DNA of 64,000 bases, taken from NCBI GenBank assembly GCA_963971535.1, contig OZ020593.1, forward strand, positions 36,656,799 to 36,720,798. The letters are read 5' to 3'. Under the pieces are notes generated by a model, which saw nothing but the letters and a program-made list of their open reading frames with translations, was not told the DNA's origin and did not search any database. Shown here piece by piece: positions 48,697 through 59,894 of the stretch (position 1 is its first letter; every line of letters starts with the position of its first letter). Made by a program: the position numbers and the translations under genes. The stretch comes from Notolepis coatsorum. Lineage: Eukaryota; Chordata; Actinopteri; Aulopiformes; Paralepididae.

Positions 48697-48898
48697 TGTT
48701 GATGTTATATCCAATTAGTGTCATCATATTGTCTGTTATATGTAACACACCTACTCAAGTGATTAATGAGCTGAAGCTCACCCGGCATGAGCGTCTTCTA
48801 AAACATGATCATAATAGTTTTCATTATGTCACACAGGCTCAACCCGTTATGAGAGCAAAGCTCACCCAGAGTGGGCCATAATCATGCTTTTCCGTTAA

Positions 48899-49823
48899 AG
48901 GAACACGCCAACATCGTCTTCTCCAGAGAGAGACAAGAAGATAGTCAAGTCAAGTCAAGTCAAGAGTTTTATTTGTCACGGCATACAAGCATACAGTGAA
49001 ATGTGGGGGGGTCATGCCCGCAGCGATGTGCAATAACACAAGTAATAAGACAGGAATGAGAATAGGACATTTGTGCAATAATACAATGTGCAATAATACA
49101 ATGCAATAATGCAAGTAATAATAATAACAGGTATATGTACATAAAGTTTACAAGAGCATGGTAAGACATGCTACGGTCGTGCAATACACAGTTTGCTACG
49201 GATGAGGCACTGGGTCTTATGTACACTACTATACAATGCTATACTATACAATCTACAGTTATACTATGTGTCCTTATGCTAACTTGCTATATTCCTCTGT
49301 TTACTATACAAGAACCACTCCCGTTCTTATTTTTTAAAGTGACCTTTTCATTGTGTAAGGTGACCGTTGAGTGTGGGCGTGTGCAGCATGTGTGTGTGTG
49401 TGTTCATGCTAAAGTGACTGTTAGTGTGTGAGCGTATACAGTGTGTGTGTTGTGTGTGTGCTCATGTGTGCTTGTGTGTGGAGAGTTCAGTGTTCAAGAC
49501 TCTGATGGCCTGGGGGAAGAAGCTGAGCCGAAGTCTCTCTGTCCTAGTTGCTGGTGTTCGCAGGCGTTTGCCTGACCGCAGCAGCTTGAACAGGCTGTTG
49601 TTGGGGTGATGAGGGTCTTTCCTTATTCTGCAGGCTCTGGATTTGCACCTCTTGTTATATAAGGCCTGCAGGGGTGCAGATAGATACCAGTTTCCTCTCT
49701 GTGCATTCAGTAGAAAGCTATGTGGCTGCATGTTAGCCTAGCTTAGCACAATGAATGGAAGCGGACAGTGCCGGTTAGCCTTCAGGACGATGAGCTAATT
49801 TCCCAAAATGTCGGCGTGTTCCT
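48899..49823. mobile_element. piggyBac-like MITE (925 bp)
   Basis: TIRs AGGAACACGCC and GGCGTGTTCCT are flanked by TTAA on both sides (48895-48898 and 49824-49827). Most of the interior is a LINE fragment; the remaining right part includes GCGGACAGTGCCGGTTAGCC. Confidence 0.7.
48945..49720 (-). mobile_element. LINE 3' fragment with (TCAAG)n tail, RT C-terminus
   Basis: A TCAAG tail (to about 48965) precedes a 3' UTR. Minus-strand translation near 49500-49680 gives LYNKRCKSRACRI, NSLFKLLRSGKR and LSFFPQAIRVLN. This is the same family as the fragment at 13981. It is 5'-truncated. Confidence 0.75.
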
Positions 49824-49901
49824 TTAACGATAACGTGGGTCCTTCTCAAGCAGCGAAGCCATTCCTGGCCAAAAGTCACTAACAATGCAACAGAGTCCAG
49901 A

Positions 49902-50081
49902 CAGTGGCGGCCGCTGTGAACTACATTTGGGTGGGCGCGAGTTCATTCATACTACACTAGTACACGTATGGTCATCAATCCAATAATGAACACATATATA
50001 TCTTGTCATTTTAAACAAGTTACCATTCATTCATTCAGCCATTATGCATCACGCGCTGCGAAATTAACACGCTGTGTTGAG

Positions 50082-50159
<78 letters not shown>

Positions 50160-50902
50160 AACTCACTTTGTTTAATTGAAACGTGGTACAGCCGGAGGGC
50201 TTGATAAAGTGTATGTCCACTGACTGTCCCACAGTCCCAGACTGTTGTCGATGTATATCCACTGCCCACTGTCCAGACTATCACAACACAACAGCTTTGA
50301 ACAGCCTGCAAACTGACCAACAGCTGCAAAGTGCAAACTACCTGGCGTTCTATCGCCGTGCTCTAAGCCAAACCGAGAAATGCGGCTACGGAAAAGTACT
50401 GGCGTCGCCGCGTCGGCCAATCAGAGAGCGTCTCCGAGAAATGCGGCTATGGAAAATACTGGCGCTGCTTAGATGATAATAGATCGCTTTAAAACGCGCC
50501 CGGCTTCCATCATAATACATCATATTTCAACGCACAGCGCGTTACGCACTGATTGGCTGCGACGGATACAGCGATGAAACCAGTGTACGCCCACTGTAAG
50601 CGCTATTGCGTCTAGCCCGAGAGAAATGCGGCTACGGCTAGCCCTAGAGAAATGCGGCTACGGAACGTATTCTCTATCAGACAGTCACTTCCTGTTAACT
50701 GAAAACAATTATTTATATTTGATATATTAACGTTATATTGTGCATTGGAAACACAAACATACTTAAAATGAGTAAATATTATTCATTTTAAACATGTTTA
50801 TTGTATTTATAGGGCTCTAAAAAAAATAAAAAAAATCTTTTTCTTCTCTCTTTTAACCAGGGAGGGCGGCGCTCTAGCGCCCCTATTGACCAGCCGCCAC
50901 TG
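49902..50902. mobile_element. hAT MITE, CAGTGGCGG family, copy C (1001 bp)
   Basis: Ends CAGTGGCGGCC and AGCCGCCACTG. The flanks AGTCCAGA and AGTCCAAC agree at six of eight positions, so the duplication has mutated. It contains a 73-bp (GA)n array at 50084-50156 and the family segments around CAATCAGAGAGCGTCTCCG. Orientation is the same as copy B. Confidence 0.87.
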
Positions 50903-52268
50903 AGTCCAACTGCTGCTGCATTATACAGTAACATGACACATGAAGTAACCTTTTGACATTCAACCCAAATGTATTTATTTTTTATCCAGGATCAGACTAA
51001 TCGGACAGATTTTGTCCAAGTATTTCAAAGCAATTCAGGATAGGATCACCCTGATCCAGATTCAGACTTTTCAAGGTGACTAGATCCTGAATATCAGTGC
51101 TTTAATCCTACCGATCTCCATCTAGTGGATATGAAAAATAATACAATTAAGACCACATTGATTGCAGAGACATCTATAATGTCTAATTATATTTTTTAAA
51201 TAGATAAAGGACATAAAATCACAATGGAATTGTAATAAAAAAAAATACTCCCTCTAGTCTAGGCCAGGGTAACATCCAGACATGCTTTGAGGAGCTACAT
51301 TCTAAGTGAGGTTTCAGTTTGCTGAATTTGTTTATTTTTGTTTATATTGAAACCAATGTCAAAAAATCTTACATTTTTACACCTTTCAGGGATGATGTTT
51401 GGATGCCCTGGCCCCAACTAAGGGTCTTTAAAATGTTTCACTCTTACATCTTACTTCATAGCCTTCCTCAAGGTTGGCGTGACCTCTCCATGACCCACTT
51501 CTTGGGATGTGTTCCTTCAAGTGGCAGCAAGAGGTAACAGGTAAGAGGGGCTGACATCCAGGAGGCTATTTCTTCCCTCTCTCTGACCTACATGGGCCTG
51601 AAAGCTATAGCTGCCAGTGCCAGACCATGGGCATGGCTGCATGCTCGAGAGCCTGGTGCAAATCAGGGAACAGTGCTGATGTGCACACAATGTAGGCTAT
51701 TTAAAGATACTGACACACACTATGTGCTCTTGGTGACCGATTTCCACACAGCAAGTTTAGTGAGAATCAGGTGAGCAGCCTATAGGAAGAGTAGAGAAAA
51801 AAGTAACTCAAGATGGTGGATATTCCAATACGGCAGACTTCATAGGTCCTTATTGCAATGCTGTTGTGCATGAATAGATGCATCTATGGATACAAGTTTC
51901 ATGTCAGGAGATAAACTAATTTGAAAACGTGGACTGACGGTGGCATTAGAGGAAAGGTCATGGGGTCACCAAAATCAATAGGCTTCTTCTTCCAGGAGTC
52001 ATGAATCTACACCGCAAATTTTGCCTAATGGTGGCGCTAGGGGAAAAGACACAGGGTCAACATAATCAATAGGCTTCTTCCACTAGTGATCATGAATGTT
52101 CAGACAATTTGAAACAAATGGAATGAAAGCTTTTTGAGTTATTTTGTTCACAATCAAAAGTGTTACGTTTGGACGGAAGCTATTAGAGCTATTCCGTTAT
52201 TATTATTATTATTTTTTTCAAATTATTATAAAAAAAATCACACACAAAACAAGACAAAACACAATACA

Positions 52269-52269
<1 letters not shown>
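50903..52269. other. No recognisable gene; one local duplication
   Basis: About 51945-52110 holds two tandem copies of an 80-90-bp segment sharing AATCAATAGGCTTCTTC. Other open frames here are short and show no motif I recognise. Confidence 0.5.

Positions 52270-52351
<82 letters not shown>
52270..52351. repeat. (AAT)n microsatellite
   Basis: About 82 bp of AAT repeats followed by degenerate AACAAT sequence. Confidence 0.95.
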
Positions 52352-52703
52352 CAAGACTTCACAATACAACAACAATAATAACAACAACAATAAATAGAAT
52401 AATACAAATAATAAAAACAGAATATTACATAAACATAAAACTACATTCAAAGACATTTCACAAGAAAAACAACAACAAAAGACCAATCCTTCCCCCACTC
52501 CCACCCCCCACCCCAGGACCCCTCAGGACCAACACCCCGATCCCGCCTCGCCGCTAGATCATGGCCTTTACTTTCTTGGCCGGTGAGGCCCATAGTTCAA
52601 TGTTGGGCTGCCCAACTCCAATCATTATGATCTCCATATAAATGAGATCCAAAAGTGTCAGAGACCAATTTACCATTGTAAGTTTCTCAGGTTGTTTCCA
52701 CCT

Positions 52704-53275
52704 CAAGCTAGCAAGAGCCTAACCCCTGTAACGCTGCTTTTAATCAAGCTAGCCAGAGCCTAACCCCTGTAACGCTGCTTTTAATCAAGCTAGCCAGAGC
52801 CTAACCCCTGTAACGCTGCTTTTAATCAAGCTAGCCAGGGCCTAACCCCTGTAACGCTGCTTTTAATCAAGCTAGCCAGAGCCTAACCCCTGTAACGCTG
52901 CTTTTAATCAAGCTAGCCAGGGCCTAACCCCTGCAACGCTCCTTTTAATCAAGCTAGCCAGAGCCTAACCCCTGTAACGCTCCTTTTAATCAAGCTAGCC
53001 AGAGCCTAACCCCTGTAACGCTCCTTTTAATCAAGCTAGCCAGAGCCTAACCCCTGTAACGCTCCTTTTAATCAAGCTAGCCAGAGCCTAACCCCTGTAA
53101 CGCTGCTTTTAATCAAGCTAGCCAGAGCCTAACCCCTGTAACGCTGCTTTTAATCAAGCTAGCCAGGGCCTAACCCCTGCAACGCTCCTTTTAATCAAGC
53201 TAGCCAGAGCCTAACCCCTGTAACGCTCCTTTTAATCAAGCTAGCCAGAGCCTAACCCCAGTAACGCTGCTTTTT
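52704..53275. repeat. 41-bp minisatellite, about 14 copies
   Basis: The unit has AAGCTAGCCAGAGCC, TAACCCCTGTAACGCT and CCTTTTAATC-type ends. Copies are nearly identical. The variants (AGGGCC, GCAACG, GCTCC versus GCTGC) follow a pattern that repeats after six units. Confidence 0.96.
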
Positions 53276-53325
53276 ATCTTAACTGTACACATTTTATGAT
53301 GATTCTATTTGACAAGGCTGCTTTA

Positions 53326-53520
53326 CTTTACTCCTTCTGCACATACAGTATATGTACACTATTATGATGACTATGATATGTGTGTACTCCTTCTGCACAT
53401 ATATGTATACTATTATGATGACTATGATGTGTGTGTACTCCTTCTGCACATACTATATCTACACTATTATGATGATTATGATGTTTGTGTACTCCTACTC
53501 CACATATACGTACACACATC
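53326..53520. repeat. Tandem repeat of about 57 bp, three to four copies
   Basis: TACTCCTTCTGCACATA and TATTATGATGACTATGATG recur, diverging in the last copy. Confidence 0.85.
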
Positions 53521-53524
53521 ATTT

Positions 53525-53601
53525 AATTTCCCCAAGGGGATCAATAAAGGAATATCTTAGATAAGATAAGATATTCCTTTATTGATCCCCTTGGGGAAAT
53601 T
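53525..53601. repeat. Perfect 35-bp inverted repeat of a LINE tail
   Basis: Arms 53525-53559 and 53567-53601 are exact reverse complements around GATAAGA. Each is the tail AATTTCCCCAAGGGGATCAA...ATATCTTA, which also occurs once at 58975. Confidence 0.93.
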
Positions 53602-53636
53602 CAGGATCTTATCTTATTTTTATGACTATGATGTGG

Positions 53637-54106
<470 letters not shown>

Positions 54107-54139
54107 CACATGTCGACTGGTGACAGTTCTGTGTATGCA

Positions 54140-54769
54140 CTGAATGTCTGCACTACGTCATTTTGTATTTCTTAACAACCAATAGACTGTGTATGTGTCC
54201 AATAGAGAAATGTAATTTGGGATAATAATCAAGTCAATCTTATCTTATTAGTGTCTGATTCTTCTGACATTAAGTTGTGTGAAATACTTGCCAGTAGTGT
54301 AGTCGATGCAAAGCTATTTGCTTTACTTACGGGTCCCGTGGCTGGAGTTCACAGAGGGGCGGCAGGCAGGAAGACGAGGTGGTGAGGAGTGTCCTATGAA
54401 AGCAGAGGGAGTCTAGAGGTATAATGCCTGAGAGTATAAATATAGCCTGGTCGAGATTAGAAACAGATTGAAGAGAAACGAGAGCAATATGTGGTCTTTG
54501 TTTTTTTCTGGTGGGGCCGGTTCTCCATCGTTGGCTGGAGGAGAGGGAGTATCAGGCCTGAGTTTTGAGGCTCGGTTATTTCTTTGTGGATGGGCCCACA
54601 AGTGAGTTCACCCATACAATAACATGCCATAACCAGGGTATACACCACATGAGATCTTTGAAGGTTGTACGCCACTCCAGGTTGATTGAAAAGTACTTTA
54701 ATTCCTTCTGAAGGTGTTCATACTCTCTTTCACAGAGCACAGTGTAAAGGCAGATTTGTATTTACATTT
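54140..54769. other. No recognisable feature
   Basis: Unassigned sequence between the TG arrays and the dispersed repeat. Confidence 0.4.
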
Positions 54770-54990
54770 ACGTTTGTATTTATTTGTTGGCTTCATTAAA
54801 CCATCAGGCTACCCCGAGGCTTATGTCTCGTTTGTGTGTTCTTCACAAAGCGTTTCCTCTGTTGTGGCAACTGGATACATCTTGGCTCCCAGTGTGGTCT
54901 CTGTGCAATAAAGAGCCAGGGTACACCGACCACTGTTGACCGAGGGACTTATGAATACAAAGAAATGAACAGAGTTACCATTCTTTCATG
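54770..54990 (+). repeat. Dispersed repeat, copy 2 (inverted copy at 43206)
   Basis: Contains TTTGTTGGCTTCATTAAA, GCTTATGTCTCGTTTGTGTG and GCAATAAAGAGCCAGGGTAC, the reverse complement of the copy at 43206. Confidence 0.65.
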
Positions 54991-55029
54991 GGGATAGCAG
55001 TGTATCACACCGCCTGCATGCTGCAAATC

Positions 55030-57296
55030 AGCTCAAATACATTTACATTTAGTCATTTAGCTGACGCTTTTATCCAAAGCGACTTACAAGTTCTGTACGA
55101 CAAGCCATCAGGAAGAGCACAACTCTATCAGCTGAGTAACAATGTTCATCAAAGTGTTGAGTGCTACAGTGTAGGTTAGTTTATTAGGACAAGTGCATGA
55201 CAGTATGGTTAGTTAGGGTTAGATTTTTTTTTTTTTTTTTAATTCAGATAATGGTTGAAGAAGTGCGTCTTTAGTCGACGGCGAAAGATTGGACGTGTTT
55301 CGGCTGTCCTAACTGGGGTGGGTAGTTCATTCCACCATTGTGGGGCAAGGACTGAGAATAGGCGACTTCTCTTTGATGACCCTCCCGGAGCTTGGATAGG
55401 AGTAGGTCTGAGGCGGCCAGAAGATGCAGAGCGTAGGGGTCTTGAGGGTGTGTAGTTAGAGACCATTGACCGGAGGTAGGCGGGAGCAGTTCCCTTTGCC
55501 GCACGGTATGCTAGGTCGAGGGCCTTGAAGCGGATTCGTGCAGCAATGGGGAGCCAGTGCAGGTCCCTAAGAAGTGGGGTGACATGGGCCGACTTCGGTA
55601 GGTTTGAGATCAGGCGGGCCGCTGCGTTCTGAATGAGTTGAAGAGGCTTAGTGGCAGTGGCCGGGAGGCCAGCGAGCAGTGCGTTGCAGTAGTCGAGGCG
55701 GGAGATGACTGTTGATTGGACGAGGAGTTGGGTGGCTTCTTTTGTCAGGAAGGGGCGTATCCTTCTGACGTTGCTCAGGAGGAATCGGCAGGTTCTGGTT
55801 GTCGCTGCGATGTGAGCAGAGAAGTTCAACTGGTCGTCGAGGACAACACCAAGGTTCTTGGCGGTCGGGGACGCGGTCACAGCTGCATTCTCGACTGTGA
55901 TGGAAAGGTCGGTCAGGGGGGAGGATTTGGCCGGCAGGTGGAGCAATTCTGTTTTGCTTAGGTTCAGTTTGAGGTGGTTGGTCGTCATCCAGGCGGAGAT
56001 GTCGGACAGACAGGCCGAGATCCGCTCAGAGACGTGGATATCTGAGGGAGGGAAGGAGAGGAAGAGTTGAGTATCGTCGGCATAACAGTGGTAGGAGAAG
56101 CCATGAGACGTGATAATGTTACCCAGTGATTTAGTGTAGAGGGAGAAGAGAAGGGGTCCTAAAACCGAGCCCTGGGGGACACCCGTCCGCAGGGGGCGGG
56201 TGGCCGACAGGGTCCCTCTCCATGACACTTGGTAGGAGCGGTCATTGAGGTATGATGACAACCATGTCAGCGCAGAGCCAGCCACTCCCATTCCTGCGAG
56301 GGCCGCGAGGAGGATCTGGTGGTTGACTGTGTCGAAGGCTGCAGATAGATCTAGGAGAATCAGGACAGAGGAGAGGCCTTTCGCTTTTGCTAAGTGAAGT
56401 GCCTCTGTGACCGCAATGAGGGCTGTCTCTGTGGAGTGACCAGTCCTGAAGCCTGACTGATTAGGGTCTAGGAGGTCATTCTGTAAGAGATAAGCAGTAA
56501 GTTGGTTGGATACAGCACGTTCAAGTGTTTTAGAAAGGAAGGAGAGAAGAGAGACAGGACGGTAGTTGCCTATGACGGTAGGGTTCAGGGATGGTTTTTT
56601 TATGAGGGGCGTGACTCTGGCTTGTTTTAGGGAGGTGGGGACCACCCCCGAGTTGAGTGAGGAGTTGATGGTTGCAGTTAGGAATGGGAGGATGTCTGGT
56701 GCTATGGTCTGGAGGAGTGGGGAAGGTAGCCGGTCCAGCTGGCATGTAGTCGGACGGTTCGACGTTACCAGTGTCAGGGTCTCGGCTTCTGTAATGGGAG
56801 AGAAAGATGACAGAGTGAAGGATGAGGTTCTCGATTCAGCATTTGGAATGGGTGGGGGTTGGGAGAAGGAGCTGCGGATGTTCTCCACTTTTTCCTCAAA
56901 GAAGATCGCAAAGTCTTCGGCAGAGAAAGATGAGGGAGGGGGGGGTGGGGGGGGAGTGAGGAGGGAGGACATGGTAGCATGCAGTTTGCGAAGATTCTTG
57001 GCAGAGGCCTCGATCCTATGGTGAAAGAAAGAAGCTTTGGCATTAGTAATGGTTTTGGAGAATGTTAACAAGAGGTTGTGATATGTGTCGATGTCAGCAG
57101 TGAGGCGTGACTTTCTATACTTCCTTTCAGCTGCTCTCAGGACCTGTCTTTGTTCTCTCACTGGATCTGTCAGCCATGGACTGGGTGGGGAACGGCGGGC
57201 AGGTTTCTCTGTATTGTATATACCCACAGTTGATAAATAGCACCTTTCACCTGTTAGTCTATTCATAACTGGTGACAGATAGTTACATTTCACCAA
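55030..57296 (-). mobile_element. L2-clade LINE, 5'-truncated, RT intact
   Basis: The 3' end at the left has ACATTTAGTCATTTAGCTGA and CCAAAGCGACTTACAAG. The RT frame runs leftward without a break; the endonuclease is missing. It represents a different L2 subfamily from the copy at 35452. Confidence 0.9.
55239..57296 (-). CDS. L2 LINE reverse transcriptase, uninterrupted
   Basis: A 685-codon frame. After a linker (SPWLTDPVREQRQVLRAAE) come the RT motifs: RVTPLIKKPSLNP, NYRPVSLLSFLSK, SGFRTGHSTETAL, LLDLSAAFDTVNH, GVPQGSVLGPL (about residue 372), the catalytic CYADDTQLFLS (about 404) and HLKLNLSKTELL. The C-terminal L2 signature follows with RLDYCNALLAGLP, LHWLPIAARIRFK and WNELPTPVRTAE. The first 30 or so residues may be read-through of the 5' junction, so the ATG at 57296 is probably not native. 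Without its endonuclease this copy cannot retrotranspose normally. The unbroken frame indicates a recent insertion. Confidence 0.9.
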   Translation of the reverse strand: MVKCNYLSPVMNRLTGERCYLSTVGIYNTEKPARRSPPSPWLTDPVREQRQVLRAAERKYRKSRLTADIDTYHNLLLTFSKTITNAKASFFHHRIEASAKNLRKLHATMSSLLTPPPPPPPSSFSAEDFAIFFEEKVENIRSSFSQPPPIPNAESRTSSFTLSSFSPITEAETLTLVTSNRPTTCQLDRLPSPLLQTIAPDILPFLTATINSSLNSGVVPTSLKQARVTPLIKKPSLNPTVIGNYRPVSLLSFLSKTLERAVSNQLTAYLLQNDLLDPNQSGFRTGHSTETALIAVTEALHLAKAKGLSSVLILLDLSAAFDTVNHQILLAALAGMGVAGSALTWLSSYLNDRSYQVSWRGTLSATRPLRTGVPQGSVLGPLLFSLYTKSLGNIITSHGFSYHCYADDTQLFLSFPPSDIHVSERISACLSDISAWMTTNHLKLNLSKTELLHLPAKSSPLTDLSITVENAAVTASPTAKNLGVVLDDQLNFSAHIAATTRTCRFLLSNVRRIRPFLTKEATQLLVQSTVISRLDYCNALLAGLPATATKPLQLIQNAAARLISNLPKSAHVTPLLRDLHWLPIAARIRFKALDLAYRAAKGTAPAYLRSMVSNYTPSRPLRSASSGRLRPTPIQAPGGSSKRSRLFSVLAPQWWNELPTPVRTAETRPIFRRRLKTHFFNHYLN

Positions 57297-57715
57297 CCTT
57301 ATCCTTTAATTGTGCTGTGGCCTCATATTGCGAGAAAATAACAATTGTCTGACCAGAGACAAATAGCAGTGAGAGTATACTGTTAGTTTGTCGTCACTAC
57401 GTCTCTGGTAATTATGGCTTTTGTTAAACGCTATGCAAAGGTCCAGGTGCAACGTGTTATTTGGTTAAGAGGCAATCTGTCCTATTCTAAAGCTGACCTC
57501 ACACTGGAAATAGGAGACATGTTAGACTGAGCTGCATACTTATAAAAACAAGTCTGAGGATGGATTTCATGGTTTACACTGTAGCAACAATTTACCAAGG
57601 AGTAGTTGGGCAGAACATTTGACTGAATGTAAACCGTAACAAATAAAGGAATGAATACTGCAGAAAGGTTAAAGGAGCCTACACTTGCAGCCTGCTGTGC
57701 CCCTTGGTTTCAATT
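57297..57715. other. No recognisable feature
   Basis: Unassigned sequence upstream of the L2 truncation point. Confidence 0.4.
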
Positions 57716-57848
57716 GATTGATTGATTGAAAACTTTATTAACAGATTGCAGAATGGGTACAGTACAGTACAGCTCAATACATACAATTGTTAAGGGGATG
57801 CAGACCAGAGAAAGACTTTCGTCTTGTTTACATCAGGGTCCCCCATTT
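57716..57848 (-). mobile_element. LINE 3' tail (family T)
   Basis: ATTGATTGATTGAAAACTTT tail, CAGATTGCAGAATGGGTAC and AAGGGGATGCAGACC. It ends at CATCAGGGTCCCCC, the same 5' truncation region as the copy at 44026. Confidence 0.8.
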
Positions 57849-58725
57849 TCAATTCATCGTAACATATATGACATACATGACATACAGATAGATCTATCCA
57901 TCTAGGTCGTCCTCGGACGGTTTCAATGATGAATGCTAATAAATGTAACATGCTATTTCTGGGAAACTGAAGGACATTCTGCTAAACCTTTTCCTCCATT
58001 GAGACAAGTCAAGTGTCGAGTGAAGAAACATAATCAACAATAATCAAATTCAAATGGTCAAAGTACTCCTTTAACAGGTTGATGAACCCTTGCTACAGAA
58101 ATCCTGCGAGCCTACTTTCTAAGGGCTTTACATGTCACGTTCTGAAGCACCCAACAGTAATTATAGTGTAGAGTTAACACATTATTCCACAAACAACTCA
58201 GCTAGAGAGAGTGTAGCTTATTTTAGAACAATGATGTTGTGACCCTAACCATCGGGCAATCAAAGGCTCTTGGTCATAATTGCTGTGATGCAAGGTCTGC
58301 TGTTGATGTTTGATTGGAGCTGAGGTCAGAGAGGTCCGTTAAGTCATCATTCTTGTGATGGGGCAGGTCAATTCTCATGCCCCCTGAATCACATTGTTAC
58401 ACTGATCCCACAACATGTATTATTAACACTATTATAAATACCCTCAGGGGTATGTTTGGCCCTTGGCGCTATCCGTAGTGTCTGTGGTTGACCATATAAG
58501 TCCCATTTAAGAAAATGGTTTGTAAAGCTATTTTTTAAAACTACAAGGATGAATAATACTGTTTTTTTTTTTACATTTTCTTTTACTGTTTGAGTCTTAA
58601 TTTTTGTTAAGAATATAGGACAGGCATATATAAGCATTATGCTTCAGTCTGTACCTTTTCAGTCACTGTAAAATCATATATTGTTAAATTATGATGATGT
58701 GAGATGATGACTGAATAAACAACTA
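57849..58725. other. No recognisable feature
   Basis: Unique-looking sequence without supported genes or terminal repeats. Confidence 0.4.
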
Positions 58726-58833
58726 CTACTACTACTACTACTACTATATAAGTCCGCCCGGATACGAACCCGGGGCACTATGTTGGTAGGCGGGCGCATA
58801 GACCTCGACACCACCGTCAGGGACACACAGCCT
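58726..58833 (-). mobile_element. Short tRNA-derived SINE with (AGT)n tail
   Basis: On the minus strand a tRNA-like head (TGGTGTCGAGGTCTATGCG, then the B-box GGGTTCGTATCC) is followed by an (AGT)n tail (58726-58747 as ACT). No duplication was identified. Confidence 0.55.
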
Positions 58834-58974
58834 CCTCCAAACCCTAACCGTTTATCAAACCTTAAAAATGAACTTTAACCCTAAACATAACCGTTAATCT
58901 AACCCTTATTAAAATCAAACTGTATACCCTAACCATAACCATTTATGTGTGGTGGTTAATAATATAATATAAGA

Positions 58975-59020
58975 TAAGATATTCCTTTATTGATCCCCTT
59001 GGGGAAATTCAGGCATCATA
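58975..59020 (-). mobile_element. LINE 3' tail fragment
   Basis: GATAAGATATTCCTTTATTG and CCCCTTGGGGAAATTCAGG match the arms of the 53525 palindrome. Confidence 0.7.
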
Positions 59021-59559
59021 GCAGCATGGGGGAGGGGGGAGGGGGCGTACAGGTAGTATAAGACATGGTACAGGTGACATAATTATAGTACAGTGGAGAA
59101 GTAAAAATGTAATTAAATAAAAAACCAGTGCACTTGCCTCCAACTATAGAGACTGCTGGTTCAAGTGCTGGTTGCAGAATTAATAAATTTTTAGTTTTGG
59201 GGTTAACGCTCCCTGCTAGTAGTGCACCTTAACCGCACCTTCATGCCTGCGGTTCAGGCCTTAACCGTTTATCGGGACACTGGCACGCTATCCTGTAGTG
59301 GGCCAGCATTTGTGATATAGGGTTGGGCAGGCTATTGGTTGGAGGGTTAATGCAGCATGTGTGATGACATTACAGTGATACAACTCTAAAAACCTGCTAA
59401 TTGTAATGACTAGTTACAAACGGAAACAGAAAATCATAGGCTGTAGTATGAGAAAGAGATTTGAATGAATACCGGAAGGACCGACATTTGAAGTATGGTC
59501 CGGACGGGTGGACGGTTGCTACGTGATTGTGAGGACATCAGGGGTGGAAGAAGTACAGA

Positions 59560-59881
59560 GTAGACGACAAAGTACAACAACTTGCAATGGGCCTGGTCTA
59601 CAAGATACACTACACCACTAAGGTACCCAATACCCATGTACATGTCGACGTATTTCCCAAAGGTCAGTGAATACCACGACCACAACACCAGAGGGAGTTC
59701 CACAAATGTGCAACCCAGATGCGGCTCAAACAAGGGACTTAACACGTTTCGCAATTATGCCACATCAATGTGGAACGCCCTACCCACAGCCGTAAAAAAA
59801 CATTTGAATCTCTACCCACCTTCAAAACCGCTCTCAAAGAGCACCTACGGGAGGCTGCAATTCGAAACTGGCCCCTGTAAA
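59560..59881 (+). pseudogene. LINE reverse-transcriptase C-terminal relic
   Basis: Translation gives LAMGLVYKI, YHDHNTRGSSTN, FRNYATSMWNALPTAV and, in a shifted frame, LPTFKTALKEHLREAAIRNW before a stop near 59880. NTRGSS, WNALP and FKTALK are the C-terminal signature of jockey-superfamily LINE RTs. Frameshifts and the lack of upstream RT motifs show it is dead. Confidence 0.65.
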
Positions 59882-59894
59882 TGTCCAAACACCG

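Noticed and set aside
51319..51774. Short plus-strand frames as host exons
   Set aside because: They lack recognisable domains and splice context, and their composition is like the surrounding non-coding DNA.
52704..53275. Regular repeats resembling a CRISPR array
   Set aside because: Units are directly adjacent, without unique spacers, in a vertebrate repeat-rich context; this is a minisatellite.
58855..58950. CCCTAACC-like sequence as an interstitial telomere
   Set aside because: The copies are few, degenerate and separated by other sequence; there is no true (CCCTAA)n run.
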